A stretch of 61,834 nucleotides of DNA from Lachnospiraceae bacterium (GTDB taxonomy: Bacteria; Bacillota; Clostridia; Lachnospirales; Lachnospiraceae). Where the stretch lies: NCBI GenBank assembly GCA_017938315.1, contig JAGBBV010000018.1, forward strand, positions 1 to 61,834, given 5' to 3'. Positions 16,659-25,368 of the stretch are shown here, piece by piece (the stretch's first letter is position 1; each line of letters starts with the position of its first letter). Made by a program: the position numbers and the translations under genes. Under the pieces are notes generated by a model, which had not been told where the DNA came from, did not search any database, and saw only the letters and a list, made by a program, of their open reading frames with translations.

Positions 16659-16811
16659 GAAGAAAAACAAGCGACGCGAAGCGGCATTTGTTTTTCCTGC
16701 CGTGTTAACGAGCATGCCGCCGCGCAAGCGGCAAATGAGCACGAAGTGCGTGCATGCGAGTTTAATGTTTGAAGAAAAACAAGCAGAGCGAGAGCACGAA
16801 GTGCGTGCATG
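16659..16811 (+). repeat. Block of short, GC-richer palindromic repeats (REP-like)
   Basis: Non-coding spacer between the CotS-like and PEGA genes. GCACGAAGTGCGTGCATG occurs at 16739-16756 and 16794-16811; GAAGAAAAACAAGC at 16659-16672 and 16771-16784; GACGCGAAGC at 16673 and 16814. Each unit contains small palindromes (GCAC-GAA-GTGC). The first half, AGGCAG...GAAAAACAA against TTGTTTTTC.CTGCC, can form a long hairpin that probably ends the CotS transcript. Base composition is richer in G and C than the surroundings. Confidence 0.65.
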
Positions 16812-16838
16812 TCGACGCGAAGCATTGAGGGTTTACAT

Positions 16839-18275
16839 ATGAAAAAGAGATGGAATTCTAAAAATAGCATAAAGCTTTTGATCATCAGCATGTGCCTCTT
16901 ATTGACAGGTTGCGGAACGATAGGTCTGGCAAGAGAGGCAACCTTTGAAAGTGCTTATGAAAATGTACCTGAAGAGGAACCGGTTAATATATTCACATCC
17001 GCTTCTTATGGAGTGATACAAGATGTAAATACTGAAGATTTTGCAGTAACGCTCTATCTGGTAGACAGAAAAGAAGAGAGAACGCTTTTTTATGACACAG
17101 CTACTACCGTGCAGGACAGATACGGAAGTTCACTCACTATGGAGCAGCTTGCACTGGGAGAAGTAGTGGATATTACTTACAATAGTGAACTGGAAAAACT
17201 GGGAAGTGTGATGCTTTCGCAGGACGGCTTTTCTTACGATGGAATTAGTAATTATAGCTTTGACGAAGAGAAAAGAACTGTACAAATTATTGGAGAGACT
17301 TTTGAACTTAGCAGTAATCCGATTGTTTTTTCCGGTGATCAAAAGGTAGAAATCAATCAGATTCTAAAAGGAGATATCATTTCCTTTAAAGGAATCGGCA
17401 GGGAAATTGTCAGCATAACTGTAAATAATGGTCATGGATATCTACATCTTACAAATCATGAGGCGTTGATAGGGGGATGGATTGAGATTGGCCAGACCAG
17501 TATTTACAGGATAGAAGAGAACATGCTTCTTACCGTGCCGGAAGGCGATTACAGAGTCCGTCTGACAGCAGATAATATGGAAGAGTATCGGGATATTACC
17601 ATTGAAAGAAATAAGGAAACAACCATAGATTTGGAAAGTATCGCCGTGGACAAGCCGGAGACGGGAATGGTGTCTTTTTCTGTATTTCCACGGGAAGCAC
17701 AGGTATTTATCAATGATGACGAGATAGATCCTTCTTATACGTTGCGCATGCCTTTGGGCATTTATAAAGTAACGGTAACCGCTGAAGACTATGATTCAAA
17801 ATCTGAATATTTTGAGGTGACAGAGGGAAAAACTACGGTAAAGATAAGTCTAAACGAAGCAGAGGAGATTAGCGTATCCGGTAATAAAGCCGAAGAAAAT
17901 GGAGCGACCATTACCATTCAAATGCCTGAGGGAGCTGAAGTATATCAAGATAACCTCTACATGGGTATAGCACCGCTCACATATGTAAAAACAGCGGGAA
18001 CACATAGCATCACATTAAGAAAGCCGGGATATGTGACCAGCAGTTACCAGATTGTGATAGCGGATGATGACAAAGATGTGTATTATTCATTCCCTAATTT
18101 AGAGCCTGAAAAAGAAAGCAGTACGGTAAGTGGAAACAGCACATCAGAGACATCCAAAAAAGCAAATGAGGCGGCTGCTACACCGTCACCCACCGTCAGC
18201 GGAAACAATGCTACATCTACCGGCTCACAGGAAACTGTCAGCGGCAACGGACAAACTGTCAGCGGAAACAACTAA
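16839..18275 (+). CDS. PEGA-domain lipoprotein with VSGN repeats
   Basis: Exported lipoprotein of 478 residues. Leader MKKRWNSKNSIKLLIISMCL ends in lipobox LLTGC. After an unrecognised domain of ~230 residues there are PEGA-like beta-sandwich units: one near residues 195-240 (GDYRVRLTADNMEEYRDITI), one starting GMVSFSVFPREAQVFINDDE, and one with ATITIQMPEGAEVYQDNLYM ending in KPGYVTSS. The tail is Ser/Thr-rich with four TVSGN repeats, and a further VSGN sits between the second and third units. PEGA domains are surface modules that probably bind wall or protein partners. The ATG at 16839 fits a leader start; an upstream in-frame ATG at 16809 lies in the repeat block and is rejected. Confidence 0.8.
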   Translation: MKKRWNSKNSIKLLIISMCLLLTGCGTIGLAREATFESAYENVPEEEPVNIFTSASYGVIQDVNTEDFAVTLYLVDRKEERTLFYDTATTVQDRYGSSLTMEQLALGEVVDITYNSELEKLGSVMLSQDGFSYDGISNYSFDEEKRTVQIIGETFELSSNPIVFSGDQKVEINQILKGDIISFKGIGREIVSITVNNGHGYLHLTNHEALIGGWIEIGQTSIYRIEENMLLTVPEGDYRVRLTADNMEEYRDITIERNKETTIDLESIAVDKPETGMVSFSVFPREAQVFINDDEIDPSYTLRMPLGIYKVTVTAEDYDSKSEYFEVTEGKTTVKISLNEAEEISVSGNKAEENGATITIQMPEGAEVYQDNLYMGIAPLTYVKTAGTHSITLRKPGYVTSSYQIVIADDDKDVYYSFPNLEPEKESSTVSGNSTSETSKKANEAAATPSPTVSGNNATSTGSQETVSGNGQTVSGNN

Positions 18276-18312
18276 AAACCTTGAAAATCCGCACAAAATA
18301 AGCAAAAACACC

Positions 18313-18341
18313 TTGACAAATATAGCCAAAAACGATATATA
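18313..18341 (+). promoter_or_regulatory. Promoter of the HU gene
   Basis: TTGACA, 17-base spacer, TATATA, about 75 bases before the HU start codon; the leader carries an AGAGGAGGAG SD. Confidence 0.75.
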
Positions 18342-18414
18342 TTAATATAGGCGTTTCAAATGAGACAACCAATATAAAAAATTTAACACTCAGAGATTAG
18401 AGGAGGAGTTCATC

Positions 18415-18690
18415 ATGAACAAAACAGAATTAGTAGCAGCTATGGCTGATCAGGCTGGATTATCTAAGAAAGATGCAGAAAAGGCTTTAAAGGCTTTCAC
18501 AGACGTTGTAGCAGAAGAATTAAAGAAAGACGGAAAGGTTCAGTTAGTTGGATTTGGTACTTTCGAAGTATCCAAGAGAGCAGCTAGAGAAGGAAGAAAC
18601 CCTCAGACAGGTAAGACAATGCCTATCGCAGCTTCCAAAGCTCCTAAATTCAAAGCTGGTAAAGCTTTAAAGGATATGCTTAACGCATAA
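18415..18690 (+). CDS. hup: HU-family DNA-binding protein
   Basis: Histone-like DNA-bending protein of 91 residues, the family's standard size. Begins MNKTELVAAMADQAGLSKKD and has the conserved arm region VQLVGFGTFEVSKRAAREGRN then PQTGKTMPI, ending in KAGKALKDMLN. Codon use is strongly biased, as in abundant proteins. It has its own near-consensus promoter and a very strong terminator after it, and leads the yabO-yabP-yabQ-divIC block as in related clostridia. Confidence 0.97.
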   Translation: MNKTELVAAMADQAGLSKKDAEKALKAFTDVVAEELKKDGKVQLVGFGTFEVSKRAAREGRNPQTGKTMPIAASKAPKFKAGKALKDMLNA

Positions 18691-18705
18691 GTAGATAATA
18701 TGGCG

Positions 18706-18734
18706 GGACCTGCATGTGATGCAGGTCCTTTTTT
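18706..18734 (+). terminator. Strong terminator after HU
   Basis: Perfect 10-bp stem GGACCTGCAT-gtg-ATGCAGGTCC followed by six T. Confidence 0.92.
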
Positions 18735-18756
18735 ACTGTATAGGAAGGCAGGAAAA

Positions 18757-18996
18757 ATGAGATTAGATAAATATTTAAAGGTTTCAAGATTGATTAAAAG
18801 AAGAACCGTGGCTAATGAAGCATGTGATGCAGGAAGAGTTATGATTAATGACAAGCCGGCCAAGGCTTCTGCAGAAGTAAAAACAGGAGATATTATTACC
18901 ATTGCCTTTGGTAATAAAGACGTGAAAGTAGAAGTACTTGATGTGCAGGAAACAGTAAGAAAAGAGGAAGCAAAAGAACTCTTTCGATATTTATAG
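18757..18996 (+). CDS. rqcP: S4-domain RNA-binding protein RqcP (YabO)
   Basis: Small (79 residues) S4 protein: MRLDKYLKVSRLIKRRTVAN then EACDAGRVMINDKPAKAS. The B. subtilis ortholog YabO/RqcP acts with RqcH on stalled 50S subunits during alanine tailing. The start at 18757 follows GGCAGGAAAA; the frame is open further upstream through the HU terminator, which cannot be coding. Position between hup and yabP matches the conserved cluster. Confidence 0.92.
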   Translation: MRLDKYLKVSRLIKRRTVANEACDAGRVMINDKPAKASAEVKTGDIITIAFGNKDVKVEVLDVQETVRKEEAKELFRYL

Positions 18997-19053
18997 AATA
19001 TATTCTTTTCTGTTTTAATATATTTTTCTAAGGAAAAATATTAGGAGAACAGG

Positions 19054-19344
19054 ATGGAAGAATTAAATAATGTGAATAAGCGTGCCCATAAGATGGTGTT
19101 GTCTAACAGAAGGACATGTAATTTGACAGGAGTAAATGATGTGCTTTCTTTTGACGTAAACGAAATTATTTTAGAAACAGATTTAGGCATGCTTATGATT
19201 AAAGGCAATGAACTCCATGTTAACCGCCTTACGTTAGATAAAGGTGAAGTGGACATAGAAGGCAGAGTAGACAGCTTTACCTATTCTGAGCAGATGAGTG
19301 CTGCAGCTAAGGGGGAATCCCTGTTAACGCGCCTGTTTCGGTAA
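19054..19344 (+). CDS. yabP: Sporulation protein YabP
   Basis: 96-residue YabP-family protein made in the mother cell and needed for normal spore formation in Bacillus, working with YabQ. Recognisable by RRTCNLTGVNDVLSFDVNEI and the LDKGEVDIEGRVDSFTYSE region. AGGAGAAC precedes the ATG. Its stop directly abuts the yabQ ATG. Confidence 0.9.
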   Translation: MEELNNVNKRAHKMVLSNRRTCNLTGVNDVLSFDVNEIILETDLGMLMIKGNELHVNRLTLDKGEVDIEGRVDSFTYSEQMSAAAKGESLLTRLFR

Positions 19345-19839
19345 ATGCTTATGAGTCAGGATATCGTAAAGGAGCTTGTATTTCTTTCCCACTCATTTTT
19401 GATGGGTGTTATTATTACATTGGTATATGACGGCTTTCTGATTATGCGAAACCTTATGAAACATAATATGTTTGCCATTTCCCTGGAGGATTTGCTGTTT
19501 TGGATTTTTTGTGCCATTAGTGTCTTTGGGATGCTGTATGAGGAAAATAACGGAACGCTTAGGTGGTTTGCAGTAGGAGGAGCTTTTCTGGGAATGCTGA
19601 TTTATAAAAAGACTGTCAGCAATCTGATAATCAATGTTATTTTGGGTATATTGGAGAAGATAAGTTCTGTTTTATCACGCATATTTCGTATTCTGGTAAA
19701 ACCGCTGAAACATTTGGCGGGACATGGGAAGAAAGGATGCGAAAAGGTTGCAGGAAAAAGGAATGAGCTTTCTAAATATGCCAAAAATAAGTTGACGTCA
19801 TGTAAGAAAATACTTAAAATAATATTATGTAAACGATAG
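19345..19839 (+). CDS. yabQ: Spore cortex biosynthesis protein YabQ
   Basis: 164 residues, with about four membrane segments (residues 13-30, 45-62, 70-88 and 92-112) followed by a basic tail. The VYDGFLIMRNLMKHN motif and FWIFCAISVFGMLYEENNGT are typical of YabQ, which is required for the spore cortex. It starts immediately after yabP (ATG 19345, or ATG 19351) and its stop overlaps the upstream frame of divIC. Confidence 0.88.
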   Translation: MLMSQDIVKELVFLSHSFLMGVIITLVYDGFLIMRNLMKHNMFAISLEDLLFWIFCAISVFGMLYEENNGTLRWFAVGGAFLGMLIYKKTVSNLIINVILGILEKISSVLSRIFRILVKPLKHLAGHGKKGCEKVAGKRNELSKYAKNKLTSCKKILKIILCKR

Positions 19840-19856
19840 TGCAAAAGGAGCGGACT

Positions 19857-20165
19857 ATGGCAAGAAAAGCAGCCTACCGTAAAAAGCGGCAGAACCGATT
19901 CGGTATGTTTCTCGTATCTATTGTTGTAATAATGCTTTTGGTTGTTGTTGCGGTAAAGAGTAATGAACTGAAAGAAAAAAAAGATTATTATGTGCAAAAG
20001 GAGCAACAATTGCAGGAGCAGATTGCAGAAGAAGAGAAGCGTGCAGAAGAAATAGCAGATTACGAAAAATATACACAGACTAAGAAATATATTGAAGATG
20101 TGGCGAAGGATAAACTTGGTCTGGTATACGAAGGGGAAATAGTATTAAAAGATGAAAATCACTGA
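19857..20165 (+). CDS. divIC: Septum formation initiator DivIC/FtsB-like
   Basis: 102-residue bitopic division protein. A basic cytoplasmic start (ARKAAYRKKRQNR) is followed by one membrane helix (about 19-36), then an extracellular coiled coil (KEKKDYYVQKEQQLQEQIAE) and the short conserved end (YIEDVAKDKLGLVYEGEIVL). Works with FtsL/DivIB at the septum. Start at ATG 19857 with AAAGGAG five to six bases before; the GTG at 19839 is rejected. Confidence 0.9.
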   Translation: MARKAAYRKKRQNRFGMFLVSIVVIMLLVVVAVKSNELKEKKDYYVQKEQQLQEQIAEEEKRAEEIADYEKYTQTKKYIEDVAKDKLGLVYEGEIVLKDENH

Positions 20166-20203
20166 CAGACATGATACGGATGGTATTGTGTCTGTTGTTT
20201 TTT
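20165..20203 (+). terminator. Terminator after divIC
   Basis: ACAGACATGATAC pairs with GTATTGTGTCTGT (one G-T pair and one mismatch possible), loop ggatg, followed by TGTTTTTTG. It separates divIC from the spoIIE promoter. Confidence 0.65.
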
Positions 20204-20235
20204 GTAGATAAATTACATGGGTTTGCTATGTGTTT

Positions 20236-20268
20236 TTGACAAATACTGTTTGTCTTTTTTTGTATAAT
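20236..20268 (+). promoter_or_regulatory. spoIIE promoter with 21-bp spacing, Spo0A-type
   Basis: Perfect TTGACA (20236-20241) and perfect TATAAT (20263-20268) are separated by 21 bases, too far for ordinary sigma-A action. The bases over the -35 read TTTGTCAAA on the minus strand (6 of 7 to the 0A box TGTCGAA), and a weaker TGTCTTT lies between the elements. B. subtilis spoIIE and spoIIG promoters have the same wide spacing and need Spo0A~P. Confidence 0.65.
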
Positions 20269-20323
20269 AGGCGATACCGTTTAGTAAGCGTAAGCAGATT
20301 ATAGAAGAAGGGGAAAAAATAGT

Positions 20324-21532
20324 ATGAAAAAAAACTCGTTAGGCAAAATGGATTCTTTTGATTGTATATTACCGGATTACGGCAGAAGAAAATTATTAAC
20401 TTATGCCGATTCCATTAAGGAACTTGCGGATACTTTCCGGGAAACAGAGCAGGGAGAAATAAAAGAAAATACGGCAAGGACGGAAGATAGAAAAGATTAT
20501 TTGTGGCAGCGAAAGCTTGCTGAAAACAGAAACCTCATGGCAGGACACTTGAACGACATGGCTCAGATTATGACGAAAGTAGCGAAGGAGTCAAGAAAAT
20601 GCGAGCCTATGAGTGCAAGGCGCTTTAAACAGATTGCACATGCCTTCAAAGAAGTTGGAATCCAGATAAAAAATCTTTACCTGATTGAAAATGAAAAAGA
20701 GAGAATGGAGGTTTGTGCATGCCTGAAAAGCATAAAAAAGGATACCCTTTCAGCGGAAGAAATTGGGGATTTATTATCAGTTCTTTTAAACATCAGACTG
20801 GAGAGCGTAAATGACAATCATTTTTTTGTGGGCCCACAGTGGCAAAGCTTTTATTATGTGCAGGAGTCAGAATATCATGTGCTGACAGGCGTAGCCAAGG
20901 CAGTAAAAGAAACGGAAACAATATCGGGTGATAACTACGCATGCTTTGAAACAAGGGACGGAAATTTGACAGCAGTAATATCCGACGGAATGGGTTCAGG
21001 GGAGAAAGCATGTAGGGACAGCTCTATGGTAGTAGATCTGACAGAAAAATTTTTAGAGGCAGGTTTTCAGGCAGAGACAGCTATTCAAATGATTAACAGT
21101 ACGTTGCTTTCAGGCGAAGAAAATGCAAATATGTCTACGCTGGATTTGTGTAGTATTGACTTATACAGTGGAGAATGCCGTTTTGTAAAGGTAGGAAGTG
21201 CATGCTCATATATTAAAAGACAGCACTTGGTTGACCGCATTTCGGCAGGCAATCTTCCTATGGGTATTTTTCAAAAGCCTGATATGGAAACCATAAGAAG
21301 AACCTTGGCAGACGGTGACTATATTATTATGTTTTCCGACGGAATAACGGATGCTTTGTCCCAGGGAATAGGGGAGGAGATTCTTGCAGAGGTTATCGGT
21401 GGCTGTAACCTGATGAACCCGGGTGAGATTGCCAACTACATTATGAACTTCTGCATTCATCAAAGCAAAGGGCATATACGGGATGATATGACAGTACTGG
21501 TAATCGGTATATGGAAAAAAGAAGAGGAATAA
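20324..21532 (+). CDS. spoIIE: SpoIIE-type PP2C phosphatase without membrane domain
   Basis: Serine phosphatase that dephosphorylates SpoIIAA and so frees sigma-F in the forespore. The C-terminal PP2C domain (from about residue 190) has the metal-binding Asp motifs VISDGMGSGEKA, MFSDGITDAL and RDDMTVLVIG. The ~180-residue N-terminal part is soluble and helical and resembles the linker region of SpoIIE; the ten-helix membrane domain of Bacillus SpoIIE (~820 residues) is absent, so the protein is 402 residues long. It sits at the conserved spoIIE position before tilS and has the Spo0A-type promoter. It could be a SpoIIE paralog, but gene order supports spoIIE itself. Confidence 0.88.
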   Translation: MKKNSLGKMDSFDCILPDYGRRKLLTYADSIKELADTFRETEQGEIKENTARTEDRKDYLWQRKLAENRNLMAGHLNDMAQIMTKVAKESRKCEPMSARRFKQIAHAFKEVGIQIKNLYLIENEKERMEVCACLKSIKKDTLSAEEIGDLLSVLLNIRLESVNDNHFFVGPQWQSFYYVQESEYHVLTGVAKAVKETETISGDNYACFETRDGNLTAVISDGMGSGEKACRDSSMVVDLTEKFLEAGFQAETAIQMINSTLLSGEENANMSTLDLCSIDLYSGECRFVKVGSACSYIKRQHLVDRISAGNLPMGIFQKPDMETIRRTLADGDYIIMFSDGITDALSQGIGEEILAEVIGGCNLMNPGEIANYIMNFCIHQSKGHIRDDMTVLVIGIWKKEEE

Positions 21533-21570
21533 GGCTTTATTTTTAAGGTACTTTGGGCTATAGTAATAGT

Positions 21571-23004
21571 ATGATTGAAAAAGTATTTCGCTATATCCAA
21601 AAGTATCAAATGATTAAAGAAGGAGATACCATAGTTGCCGGGATTTCAGGAGGCGCAGATTCTGTATGCCTCCTTTTTGTGCTGACAGAAATACGTAAAA
21701 GAATACCATTTCACCTTGCTGTTGTCCATGTAAACCATGGTATCCGCATGGAAGCAAAGGAAGATGCGGAATATGTGAGGCTACTTTGTGCAAAGCAGAA
21801 AATACCTTTTTATTTGAAAGAAGCAGATGTAAAGGTTTATGCAAAGGAGCAGGGATTATCCGAGGAAGAAGCAGGCAGAATCATACGTTATAGGGCATTT
21901 GAGGAAGTGCTTTTGAAAGAAAGGGATAACGAAGGCGGAAAGATTGCCGTTGCACATAACAGTAATGACTGCGCAGAAACTATGTTATTTAATCTTTTCA
22001 GGGGAACCGGTCTTAAGGGTCTTATAGGAATTAAACCGGTAAACGGAAATATTATCAGACCTATTCTTTGTCTGGAACGGAAAGAAATAGAAGAATATCT
22101 TGCAAATAGAAAATTGAAGTATTGTCATGATTATACCAATGATGGGGACGGTTATACCAGAAATAAAATCAGACACCATATTTTGCCCTATGCGGAGGAA
22201 GAGGTTTGCAGCCATGTGGTAGAACACATGACGCTGACAGCAACACATCTGGATGGTGCACAGGAATATATACAAAAGCAGACGTATCTTGCAAGAAAAC
22301 GGTGTTGCGAAGATGTCGGAGAAATCGCTATCAGGATAACTGATTTTATGAAGGAAGATGAATACTTGCAGGGGCAAATACTACTTTCTTTGCTTGAAGA
22401 AATCAGTCCCGGTAGAAAAGACATTACCGCCGCGCATATTTCACAAATAAAAGATTTGATTCATAAAGACGGAAGCAAAGAAATTGATTTGCCCTACGGC
22501 ATTAAGGTTTGTAAAGTCTATGATGTGGTAACAATAAAAAGAGAACCGCTGAAAAAGAACGGAGTGCCAGATGAGACCAAGATAGTACAGGAATATGTTT
22601 TGGAGGGACATGGAAAGCTGTCGGTACCGGGACTTGGAATGGTGGAATTTACAGTGTTTCCATATAATAAAAATGAAAATATTCCCCAAAAGACATATAC
22701 GAAATGGTTTGATTATGGTAAAATAAAGCAGTCTGTGTTGCTTCGAAAAAGGCAGCAGGGCGATTATCTGACGATAAACAATCAGATGAGTAAAAAGTCA
22801 CTTCAGGATTATTTGGTGAATGAGAAAGTTCCGAAGGCTGACAGAAATTATATTTATGTACTGGCAGATGCATCCCATATCATGTGGGTACCCGGGCATA
22901 GAATCAGTGAGTATTATAAAGTAACAGAAAATACGGAAAGAGTTTTGCAGGTAAAGATAGTGCAGAATTTGACACAGGAAGAAAGGAGTCATGAAAATGG
23001 CTGA
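21571..23004 (+). CDS. tilS: tRNA(Ile)-lysidine synthetase
   Basis: Modifies C34 of the AUA-reading tRNA-Ile to lysidine, using ATP. PP-loop motif GISGGADSVCLL near residues 24-35, then HVNHGIR and ARN-type loop NKIRHHILPY; the C-terminal TilS domain contains LLRKRQQGDYLTINNQMSKK then SLQDYLVNEKVPK. 477 residues from ATG 21571; a TTG six codons upstream is possible but has no SD. It overlaps hpt. The normal presence of this gene means AUA is decoded as isoleucine inside genes, relevant to the apparent ATA starts. Confidence 0.93.
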   Translation: MIEKVFRYIQKYQMIKEGDTIVAGISGGADSVCLLFVLTEIRKRIPFHLAVVHVNHGIRMEAKEDAEYVRLLCAKQKIPFYLKEADVKVYAKEQGLSEEEAGRIIRYRAFEEVLLKERDNEGGKIAVAHNSNDCAETMLFNLFRGTGLKGLIGIKPVNGNIIRPILCLERKEIEEYLANRKLKYCHDYTNDGDGYTRNKIRHHILPYAEEEVCSHVVEHMTLTATHLDGAQEYIQKQTYLARKRCCEDVGEIAIRITDFMKEDEYLQGQILLSLLEEISPGRKDITAAHISQIKDLIHKDGSKEIDLPYGIKVCKVYDVVTIKREPLKKNGVPDETKIVQEYVLEGHGKLSVPGLGMVEFTVFPYNKNENIPQKTYTKWFDYGKIKQSVLLRKRQQGDYLTINNQMSKKSLQDYLVNEKVPKADRNYIYVLADASHIMWVPGHRISEYYKVTENTERVLQVKIVQNLTQEERSHENG

Positions 23005-23521
23005 GAAAGTAAAAGTATTATTGACTGAAGAAGAAGTAGATGCAAAGATTCAGGCTATCGGAGAACAGATTAGTAAGGACTATGAAGGAAAACAGGTTCA
23101 CTTGGTATGTGTACTTAAGGGCGGTAGCTTCTTTATGTGCGAATTGGCTAAGAGAATTACTGTTCCGGTATCTATTGACTTTATGTCCGTATCCAGCTAC
23201 GGAAGCGAGACAAAGTCAAGTGGCGTTGTAAAGATTGTAAAGGATTTAGATGAACCTTTACTTGGTAAAGATGTCATTGTTATAGAAGATATTGTGGATT
23301 CCGGAAGAACATTGAGTTATCTGATGGAAATGTTAAAGGACAGAAAGCCTGCAAGCCTTCGTCTTTGTACATTGCTTGACAAGCCGGATAGAAGAGTGGT
23401 AGATGTAAATGTTGATTATCTGGGATTCCAGATTCCGGACGAGTTCGTAGTGGGATATGGTCTTGATTATGACCAGAAGTACAGAAATCTTCCTTATATC
23501 GGAATTGTAGAATTTGAATAG
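22997..23521 (+). CDS. hpt: Hypoxanthine phosphoribosyltransferase
   Basis: Purine salvage enzyme making IMP or GMP from hypoxanthine or guanine and PRPP. The PRPP-binding loop VIVIEDIVDSGRTLSYL is intact, as are the VCVLKGGSFFMCEL and DFMSVSSYG regions. 174 residues. Of two in-frame ATGs, the second (22997) has the better eight-base spacing from AAGGAG; the first (22991) is only two bases from it. Overlaps the end of tilS, as in many Firmicutes. Confidence 0.95.
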   Translation: MAEKVKVLLTEEEVDAKIQAIGEQISKDYEGKQVHLVCVLKGGSFFMCELAKRITVPVSIDFMSVSSYGSETKSSGVVKIVKDLDEPLLGKDVIVIEDIVDSGRTLSYLMEMLKDRKPASLRLCTLLDKPDRRVVDVNVDYLGFQIPDEFVVGYGLDYDQKYRNLPYIGIVEFE

Positions 23522-23546
23522 AAAAGAAAGGTTTGCGTAAATTTTT

Positions 23547-25352
23547 ATGAAAAATCGTGGTGTTAACTTGTATTTTATCCTCATTTTGGGGCTGCTTCTT
23601 ATGGTCATATGGACCAGTATGCTGAATGTAGGACAGATAGAGTATACCAAGGGCTTACTGTTATCTGACTTAGAGCAGGGAAATGTAACTACAGCATATA
23701 TCCAGCCTAACCGGGAAACGCCTACAGGCGAAGTGGAGGTCATACTTGAGGATGGAAGACATAAGACCCTGTATGTAACAGATGTAAACGAAGTAGAAAA
23801 TTTACTTGCATCTTATGATATCGACCCTCAGGTACAGAAGGTTGAAGAAGAAAACTGGTTTTTGACCAGCGTATTTCCTGTTCTCCTCGCCGTTATTGTC
23901 ATGGTATTTTTCTTTGTGATGATGAATAATCAAAATGCCGGCGGTAGCAGTAAAATGATGAACTTCGGTAAAAGCCGTGCCAAGCTTTCCATGGGTGAAG
24001 GAAAAGTGACGTTAAACGACGTGGCAGGTCTTCGCGAAGAAAAAGAAGAGCTGGAAGAAATTGTTGAATTTTTAAAAGAACCCGGTAAGTTTACAAAAGT
24101 GGGAGCAAGAATCCCCAAGGGCGTGCTTCTTGAAGGTGCACCCGGTACCGGTAAAACTTTGCTTGCAAAGGCAATCGCGGGAGAAGCAGGGGTTCCCTTC
24201 TTTAGCATTTCCGGTTCTGATTTCGTGGAAATGTTTGTCGGTGTAGGTGCTTCCCGTGTCAGGGATTTATTTGAAGAAGCAAAGAAGCATGCACCTTGTA
24301 TTGTTTTTATTGATGAGATTGATGCGGTGGCCAGACGTCGCGGTACCGGTATGGGCGGTGGCCATGATGAAAGAGAGCAGACGTTAAATCAGTTACTCGT
24401 AGAGATGGACGGTTTTGGTGTCAACGAAGGAATTATTGTGATGGCAGCTACCAACCGTGTAGATATTTTAGACCCTGCTATTATGCGTCCGGGACGTTTT
24501 GACAGAAAAATTAGCGTAAACAGACCTGATGTAGGTGGCAGAGAAGAAATTTTGAAAGTCCACGCCAAGAACAAGCCTTTGGCAGAAGATGTGGATTTAA
24601 AACAGATTGCACAGACAACTGCGGGATTTACAGGAGCAGATCTTGAAAACCTTTTAAATGAAGCATCTATCGGTGCAGCGAAGGATGACAGGGCATTTGT
24701 AAAACAGGAAGATATTAAAAAAGCATTCATTAAAGTGGGAATCGGTGCAGAAAAGAAGAGCCGTATTATCTCTGACAAGGAAAAGAAGATTACGGCTTAC
24801 CATGAAGCAGGCCATGCGATTTTATTCCATGTGCTTCCCGATGTGGGACCTGTATATACTGTTTCCATTATCCCTACAGGCCTTGGGGCAGCGGGATATA
24901 CCATGCCTCTTCCCGAAAAAGATGAGATGTTTATTACCAAGGGACAGATGCTTCAGGATATTATGGTTTCTTTAGGCGGACGTATTGCAGAGGAGATTAT
25001 TTTCGGTGATATCACTACGGGAGCATCCAGCGATATTAAAAAGGCCACCAAGGCAGCCAGAAACATGGTTACCAGATATGGAATGTCTGAAAATATCGGT
25101 GTGATTGACTACGGCAGTGACGATGATGAAGTGTTCATCGGAAGAGATTTGGCACATGCCAAAAATCATAGTGAATTAGTGGCAGGGGAAATTGATAAGG
25201 AAATTAAGAACATTATCGATGACTGCTATAAGAAAGCAAAAGATATTATTACGGAAAACATGGATATTCTTCATAAGTGTGCTGATCTTTTAATTGAAAA
25301 AGAGAAGATTGGACGCGAAGAATTTGAAGCGCTGTTTGAAAACGGCGAGTGA
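23547..25352 (+). CDS. ftsH: ATP-dependent zinc metalloprotease FtsH
   Basis: Membrane-anchored AAA+ protease for quality control. N-terminal helix (about 9-27), external loop, second helix (about 110-127), then the AAA domain with Walker A GAPGTGKT (197-204), Walker [11 protein letters not shown] and arginine-finger region RPGRFDRKI, and the protease domain with zinc motif HEAGH (419-423) and distal Asp in the [12 protein letters not shown] region. 601 residues, somewhat shorter than usual because the tail is short. GAAAGG precedes the ATG at 23547 at slightly long distance. Last gene of the conserved cluster. Confidence 0.97.
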   Translation: MKNRGVNLYFILILGLLLMVIWTSMLNVGQIEYTKGLLLSDLEQGNVTTAYIQPNRETPTGEVEVILEDGRHKTLYVTDVNEVENLLASYDIDPQVQKVEEENWFLTSVFPVLLAVIVMVFFFVMMNNQNAGGSSKMMNFGKSRAKLSMGEGKVTLNDVAGLREEKEELEEIVEFLKEPGKFTKVGARIPKGVLLEGAPGTGKTLLAKAIAGEAGVPFFSISGSDFVEMFVGVGASRVRDLFEEAKKHAPCIVFIDEIDAVARRRGTGMGGGHDEREQTLNQLLVEMDGFGVNEGIIVMAATNRVDILDPAIMRPGRFDRKISVNRPDVGGREEILKVHAKNKPLAEDVDLKQIAQTTAGFTGADLENLLNEASIGAAKDDRAFVKQEDIKKAFIKVGIGAEKKSRIISDKEKKITAYHEAGHAILFHVLPDVGPVYTVSIIPTGLGAAGYTMPLPEKDEMFITKGQMLQDIMVSLGGRIAEEIIFGDITTGASSDIKKATKAARNMVTRYGMSENIGVIDYGSDDDEVFIGRDLAHAKNHSELVAGEIDKEIKNIIDDCYKKAKDIITENMDILHKCADLLIEKEKIGREEFEALFENGE

Positions 25353-25368
25353 AAGGAAGTCTTTTTTC

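Noticed and set aside
16517-16891. 124-codon open frame on the minus strand over the repeat block
   Set aside because: It runs antisense through the cotS end, the repeat block and the PEGA leader; no SD, and plus-strand genes explain the region better.
20236-20262. Terminator formed by GACAAA-tactg-TTTGTC and the T-run before spoIIE
   Set aside because: The AT-rich 6-bp stem is weak and overlaps the perfect -35/-10 pair; the promoter reading is better. A proper terminator already lies at 20165-20203.
23333-23743. 136-codon open frame on the minus strand across the hpt-ftsH junction
   Set aside because: Covers the highly conserved ends of hpt and ftsH; a by-product of their codon use.
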